Source: Batkoa obscura (Eukaryota; Entomophthoromycota; Entomophthoromycetes; Entomophthorales; Batkoaceae). Taken from it: a DNA stretch of 64,000 nucleotides. The translations under genes were made by a program, and so were the position numbers. The notes beneath the pieces were generated by a model, which worked only from the letters and a program-made list of their open reading frames with translations, was not told the DNA's origin and searched no databases. Of this stretch, positions 59,948 to 64,000 are shown one piece after another; position 1 is the stretch's first letter; the number at the start of each line of letters is the position of its first letter. The stretch spans positions 310,001-374,000 of the forward strand of contig JASVEC010000029.1 of the NCBI GenBank assembly GCA_030770535.1, written 5' to 3'.

Positions 59948-60424
59948 CTATTTAACTAATATCTTTGTTTTAATTAGTCTAAAATCGAACAATATCAACT
60001 GGATATATCAATAGTTCATTTCTTATTTACTGCATTACCATCCCATATTCCTGCCTTAATTGTATGGTTTAAAAGTTTTATTCAAGATAATAGAACCTTA
60101 CCAATATTGAGTTATCATTCATTATCTTTTGATAATATATTATTAACTATATTAATATTATGTTTTATTATTAATCCATTATCAGCTACTTTAATTGAGA
60201 ATTTACAAAAAAGGTAAACAATAATTTCAAATGAAATCATTGAATGTTGTAATTGATTTTTTATTAGGAAATTGGTATGTAACTTAGTTTATACACTTTT
60301 TACAACATTGGCTATTTATACTGCTTTAACTGGATTTACTTATACTTTTATATTCCCTCAGATTGCTACTTACATGTTATTAATTTGTTATATACTTGAT
60401 TTTAGTATTGTTAAACAAGTATAA
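57320..60424 (+). CDS. BST1: GPI inositol-deacylase (PGAP1/Bst1), 5 exons
   Basis: Exons 57320-57529, 57606-57732, 57789-59899, 59978-60213 and 60268-60424 join to 946 aa. An N-terminal membrane segment (about 3-20) and [10 protein letters not shown] precede the PGAP1 lipase domain: [21 protein letters not shown], then the nucleophile elbow [12 protein letters not shown] (Ser about 170), [10 protein letters not shown] and the HQSILWCKQ segment carrying the likely catalytic His. The C-terminal third has eight or so hydrophobic segments in the ER membrane. The enzyme removes the inositol acyl chain from GPI anchors, needed for ER exit of GPI proteins. Intron 4 starts directly after KISKMN and contains an (AAT)n tract at about 59911-59946; unspliced reading would add poly-Asn and stop. 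Confidence 0.92.
59911..59946. repeat. AAT microsatellite inside a PGAP1 intron
   Basis: About twelve AAT units just after the donor of the fourth exon junction. It mimics a poly-Asn tail in the unspliced frame. Confidence 0.85.
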
Positions 60425-60481
60425 CAATAATTAAAATGAATAAATAATAATTATATACAAAATAATTAGAATATAAAAAGT

Positions 60482-61360
60482 TTATTTAAGTAAATCACAA
60501 GTTAATTTAAATCTAGCTGCAGAATCTTTACAACTAAACTGTCTATTAATAATATATTCTTTAATATGATCCTTAATATTTTCTTTAGGTACACTATTAG
60601 GTATATTTTTTTTTAAATCTTGCCACATTCTTTTACAATTATTAACATGAATTGCTTTATTTTCAATATCAATAAACCCTTTACTATTGTCAAAATTTTT
60701 ATGTTTATAACCTAATGTTTCAATGCCATCAAATCCTGACCAAGAAGTAGTAACAATTATACTTCCAGTTTCTATATTGTTAATTATAAATTCATGTAAA
60801 GCATCCAAATCATTAATGCTAATTGTATCACAACAAACTTCTTTTGTTTCCCTACATAACCCAGCAAATATAAATGTTTTTTCTTCTTTATCGTTATCAC
60901 TTTTTTTATCTTTATAGAAATTGGACCTATCCAATTCGACCATTAAATCTTTTCCACCTATTTTCTTATCTCTTAAGCTATCAAATTTCCTAACATAAGC
61001 TTTACGAAATTTATTATTCCAATTAATAATTACATTCTTAGAAATATTCGTTTGAACTTGGGTTTCACTCACTTTAAATTTAAAAGCAAAACAAGCTAAT
61101 AACTGTAAAATTTGACCTATTTTTAATTGCGAATTTTCAAAGATACTACCAGCTAAGACTGAAAACATTTTGTTACATTGTTTATTATTACATCGCATTA
61201 AGGAACTGATCCGTTCTTTATTTCGATTCTTGATTTTAGACATACTCGATTGACAATGAACACATTTATCTGGATAAGGTGGTATAAGTCCTAATTCTTT
61301 AGCTAATTCAAAGCTTGTTTCTTCTTTTGAGGTTTTGATACCAATATCAAATAAATTCAT
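60482..61360 (-). CDS. Merlin/ISXO2-type transposase ORF, catalytic residues altered
   Basis: Intact single-exon 292 aa. An N-terminal zinc ribbon (CVHCQSS...RCNNKQCNKMFSV, about residues 33-70) is followed by the ISXO2/IS1595 transposase pattern: SIFENSQL, a helical segment, WNNKFRKA, KDLMVELDRSNFYKDKK (normally E.DE..F...K), FIFAGLCRETKEV, GSIIVTTSWSGFDGI (normally TD.W..Y), YKHKNFDNSKGFIDIENKAIHVNNCKRMWQDLKK (normally H...E..W...K). The first Asp is kept, but the expected second acid is Ser and the third appears to be Cys/Lys, so strand transfer should be lost. No terminal repeats were found around it. An undisturbed ORF without catalysis suggests domestication as a DNA-binding protein, or very recent inactivation. 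Confidence 0.78.
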   Translation of the reverse strand: MNLFDIGIKTSKEETSFELAKELGLIPPYPDKCVHCQSSMSKIKNRNKERISSLMRCNNKQCNKMFSVLAGSIFENSQLKIGQILQLLACFAFKFKVSETQVQTNISKNVIINWNNKFRKAYVRKFDSLRDKKIGGKDLMVELDRSNFYKDKKSDNDKEEKTFIFAGLCRETKEVCCDTISINDLDALHEFIINNIETGSIIVTTSWSGFDGIETLGYKHKNFDNSKGFIDIENKAIHVNNCKRMWQDLKKNIPNSVPKENIKDHIKEYIINRQFSCKDSAARFKLTCDLLK

Positions 61361-61672
61361 TATTAGAAATGTAATAAGGAGTTAGCATTTATTTGTTATC
61401 AATTTTTGATTTTTTTTAGAATTGAAAATTAATCCGTCATTCCAATTTGATTTTAACCCTATCAAAAGCTACCTTAACCGTTAATTATTGGATTTAACCC
61501 TATCAGAAGCTTACCTTAACCACAAAAAACCTTTAATTTGTAATTGTTAAAAGTTACTTTAATCATCCAAAATTTCTTAATTTAAAATAATAAATTTATT
61601 TATGATATTATTTATTTATGATATTATTTATTTATGACTTTATTTATTTATTCATTTAATAAAAATTAATTA
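61361..61672. repeat. Short intergenic region with two tandem repeats
   Basis: Copies at about 61449-61479 and 61491-61521 share TTTAACCCTATCA.AAGC and ACCTTAACC. Further right, 61598-61650 has ATTTATTTATGATATT units. No gene is present. Confidence 0.6.
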
Positions 61673-63190
61673 CTAATTATTAATATTCTCTTCAATCCAT
61701 TTCAAAAAATAATATACTCTTGTAAATCCGGATGGAAACTGTTTATCTAAGCATTTAACACTTTCGACAAAGCCCATAATACCAATGATAATATCCCCCA
61801 CCAATAAAGGCCCCCCGGAATCCCCTTGACAACCAGAAATTTTTCCCTCTTTATAACCAGCACATAATATTTTCTCTTTATTTAAATCTAAGCCATATGC
61901 TTTACTACATAAATCAATATTATAAATTGAAAGTACTGCTTTTTTTAATTTCTTAGATAATAATTCTAAATTATTTGGATCCACTCGACCCCAACCAAGT
62001 AATGTAGCTTCAAGGTTTTGTTTAAATCCTAAATCTTTATTATCTAATTGATAGTATTTTTTTAATAAAATAGGTGAACTTAATTGAATAATACCAATAT
62101 CATATAATGGACTATTTGGTTTATATTGTTCATGATATTTAAATCGGGATACTTCATGAATATCATAGATACCATCGTTGTTAGTGCCCGTTGGTAGTGG
62201 GGTAAGAGAAGTAGCTATTGGGGTTGGAATAGAGCTGAATATGTTACTTACAGACGGATTAGTAATAAAAGTTTGATAGGTAGTAGTAGTAACAGTAGTA
62301 GCAGTAGTTGAAGTTTTCTTAGTTTTATGGTCTTTTTTTGATGCTTCCTTACTTTTTGATGCTTCTTTACTATTAGAAGCTTCTGAGTCTTTATCACCAG
62401 ATCGAGGTTGTTTGGCTTTGCTCGCTTTCTTTTCCTTTTTAGATTCTTCTTCTTCTTTCTTCTTCTTTTTATTCTTCTTCTTGTGATCCTTATTATCGTT
62501 ATCATCGTCATCGTCATCATCCTTATCTTTTTTATGTTTATCATCTTCATCATCTTCATCATCTTTGTTTTTATCCTTCTTCTTTTCATCACCTTTATCT
62601 TTCTTATGCTTATCATCTTCATCGTCATCTTCGTCGTCTTTATTTTTATCCTTCTTCTTTTTATCATATTTATCTTTCTTATGTTTATCATCTTCATCGT
62701 CACCTTCATCGTCATCTTCGTCGTCTTTATTTTTATCCTTCTTCTTTTTATCATCTTTATCTTTCTTATGTTTATCGTCATCATCATCCTTATCCTTTTT
62801 ATGTTTCTTATTGTCTTCCTTATCTTCCTTACCTTCCTTACCTTCCTTATCTTCCTTATCTTCCTTACCTTCCTTATCTTCCTTATCTTCCTTATCTTCC
62901 TTATCTTCCTCTTCCTCATCACGTCTTCTGCCCAATTTATTTTGATGTAAAGAATAAACCTCTAGTTTTCCAGTAATATTAAATATACAATGAGCCGCAG
63001 TAAGAATTATAGATTCACTAATTAAAGTACCACCACAAGTATGACTTCCGTTAACTCTTATTGATACCATAGGGGAATATTCATTCCATTTGGCTTCTTC
63101 TCCGCCTATGATTCGAGTTTCGATTTTTTCTGAATAGAAGATAGGGATGAGAATGGTTGTAAGGGTTAAAAGTAGGACAAATAGGTTCAT
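61673..63190 (-). CDS. Secreted chymotrypsin-fold protease 2 split by a giant polyampholyte insertion
   Basis: Single exon, 505 aa. Signal peptide about 1-20, then activation site TR|IIGG (Arg26). Triad: His67 (LTAAHC), Asp364 (LYDIGII) and Ser458 (CQGDSGGP). The residue six before the catalytic Ser is Ser rather than Asp, so it is not classical trypsin specificity. Residues about 91-339 (~250) are inserted between the His and Asp strands: KEDKED repeats, then three to four ~28-residue units of KHKKDK..KKKKDKNKDDEDDDE, a Lys/Ser/Ala stretch and a Thr/Pro-rich tail. A normal enzyme has a short loop here. The insertion is coded in frame across a long repeat with open reading in all three frames on this strand, typical of slippage growth. 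It could be a cleavable or surface-binding arm. Confidence 0.87.
   Translation of the reverse strand: MNLFVLLLTLTTILIPIFYSEKIETRIIGGEEAKWNEYSPMVSIRVNGSHTCGGTLISESIILTAAHCIFNITGKLEVYSLHQNKLGRRRDEEEEDKEDKEDKEDKEGKEDKEDKEGKEGKEDKEDNKKHKKDKDDDDDKHKKDKDDKKKKDKNKDDEDDDEGDDEDDKHKKDKYDKKKKDKNKDDEDDDEDDKHKKDKGDEKKKDKNKDDEDDEDDKHKKDKDDDDDDDNDNKDHKKKNKKKKKEEEESKKEKKASKAKQPRSGDKDSEASNSKEASKSKEASKKDHKTKKTSTTATTVTTTTYQTFITNPSVSNIFSSIPTPIATSLTPLPTGTNNDGIYDIHEVSRFKYHEQYKPNSPLYDIGIIQLSSPILLKKYYQLDNKDLGFKQNLEATLLGWGRVDPNNLELLSKKLKKAVLSIYNIDLCSKAYGLDLNKEKILCAGYKEGKISGCQGDSGGPLLVGDIIIGIMGFVESVKCLDKQFPSGFTRVYYFLKWIEENINN
62248..62950. repeat. Coding repeat tract of protease 2
   Basis: Purine-rich on the coding strand, with 84-bp-scale repeats (three to four units between about 62510 and 62790) and a 15-bp-scale GAAGGTAAGGAA-type array (about 62810-62915). 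Overlapping ORFs on both strands here (arginine/isoleucine-rich and phenylalanine/serine-rich) are shadows of the repeat. Confidence 0.8.
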
Positions 63191-64000
63191 TAGAGCTGGT
63201 TGTGATTGCTAATCAATAGCTGTGTGATTCTAAATTAATTTGTAAAGTTTGAATGAAGAAGCTTTTATATTATTGAGTAAGTTAATGAATAAATTATTAA
63301 TTCAATAGTTCCATTCTTTATTAAGATTACTAAATCTATAATGGATTTTTTGTATTTAGTTGTTTTACTTCTATTATTAAATGAAATTTAATATAGTTTT
63401 AGTTATTACATATAAGTTTGTAAATATTTTTTATTTTATAAACGGATAATTAATAGCTTAATAAAGATAGAAAGGAGAATTCTAAATGTATATGGGGGTG
63501 TCCGAATTGGTTTCATTTTTTTATCCAATTTTTAAATATTTATATTTTAAAAACTTTGCTTAAAATTCTATAAAAATAAATTCTTTATTAAAAGCCAAAA
63601 GTACCCGACACAGTTTTAAATTATTTTGTTATAATTTATATTGTCAATTAGCGGAATTTTTATTAAATTTAATATAAATTCCTGGATTAGTAAAGATTTT
63701 ACTAATATAGCCTGTATAGTGATATTAGTCAAAGTTGTAATATGTAAATAAATATATGCTTTTATATAGCTTTATTAAGAAATATTTATTATTAATTGTT
63801 TTATATTCAACACTACAGATTTGCTATCAAATGAATAAATTATTTTAATGTTATAATTACATTATTAATATATCGCTAAGTTAATAAATAGCTGCATGGG
63901 AGGGAGTGGTTAGCCCCAAAACTATAATTAACCATCCCTATGTAATACAAGCAGTGTATTAATAGTTTTTACTTATTATTACAACTACTTGCTCTTTGAC
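63191..64000. other. Terminal intergenic region
   Basis: No gene is supported. A degenerate half MITE starts at about 63491 (TATGGGGGTGT, then GGTTTCATTTTTT). A small inverted repeat lies at 63902-63913 / 63927-63938 (GGGAGTGGTTAG against ATTAACCATCCC). Confidence 0.4.
63491..63545 (-). mobile_element. Degenerate MITE fragment
   Basis: Only the first half of the reverse-orientation consensus is recognisable; the core AAGCGCTATTTGAG is eroded. Confidence 0.4.

Noticed and set aside
62408-62950. 180-aa and 126-aa plus-strand ORFs of Phe/Ile or Ser/Leu
   Set aside because: Reverse-strand readings of the Lys/Asp repeat in protease 2. No domain and no independent start context.
63895-63945. Small hairpin considered as a terminator or structured RNA
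   Set aside because: Only 12-bp imperfect arms in A/T-rich DNA. Eukaryotic context gives no reason for a hairpin terminator.
1-64000. tRNA, rRNA genes and CRISPR arrays
   Set aside because: No cloverleaf with A-box/B-box spacing, no rRNA-like block and no direct repeats with unique spacers were seen; the organism is eukaryotic.
1-64000. LTR retroelements, Polintons or other virus-like elements
   Set aside because: No reverse transcriptase, integrase, capsid or packaging-ATPase motifs and no long direct terminal repeats could be recognised.

Overview
The window is about 75% A+T and looks like nuclear DNA of an early-diverging fungus. Genes are compact and many carry several short introns. 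I mapped about sixty by eye; they run from about 42 to 109 nt, mostly begin GTAAG or GTAA and end in AG. The standard stop codons fit every model. The content is fungal: a Mil1/TMCO4 protein, a DUF2433 phosphoesterase, a Bst1/PGAP1 inositol deacylase, kinesin-5 and a PTR2 peptide transporter. Secreted chymotrypsin-fold proteases plus an I78 inhibitor would suit an insect-associated zoopagomycote such as an entomophthoralean. That lineage guess is weak and rests only on the text.

Layout. 1-2.1 kb: a broken gene and a diverged direct repeat. 2.1-16 kb: DUF952 protein (+), Mil1-like protein (-), palmitoyl-protein thioesterase (+, 11 exons), tyrosine aminotransferase (-), an unknown 4-exon gene (+), PTR2 transporter (-) and an F-box protein (-). 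16-19.5 kb: a dead copy of the F-box gene and gene-poor DNA. 19.6-23 kb: kinesin-5 (-). 23-29.5 kb: an I78 inhibitor (-), a partly decayed tandem array of a small membrane-protein gene, and a small coiled-coil gene (-). 30-32 kb: a PAK-like kinase with altered catalytic motifs (-). 34.1-35.7 kb: adenylosuccinate lyase (+). 36.7-40.5 kb: three tandem poly-gamma-glutamate-hydrolase-like genes, the middle one dead (-). 41-43.3 kb: a six-exon SWS1/ZSWIM7 gene with no long ORF (+) and an unidentified interrupted gene (-). 43.8-53.1 kb: a long coiled-coil protein (-), an LYR-motif protein (+), a hot-dog thioesterase (-) and a 14-exon DUF2433/RRM-like protein (-). 54.7-63.2 kb: pirin with an apparent frameshift (+), two serine proteases (-), PGAP1 (+) and a Merlin/ISXO2-type transposase ORF with changed catalytic residues (-).

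The genes do not form a pathway or operon. Functional themes are lipid-linked esterases (PPT1, PGAP1, the thioesterase, Mil1), secreted hydrolases with signal peptides (two proteases, two PghP-like enzymes), and mitosis or recombination (kinesin-5, SWS1). The gaps hold at least ten near-complete copies of one ~105-bp MITE with TATGGGGATGT-type ends and a probable TA target.

The most unusual items are: the tandem PghP-like family; the protease whose catalytic domain is split by about 250 Lys/Asp/Glu residues; the apparently domesticated transposase; and the degenerate PAK kinase. Every assignment comes from motif recognition by eye; no search was run.
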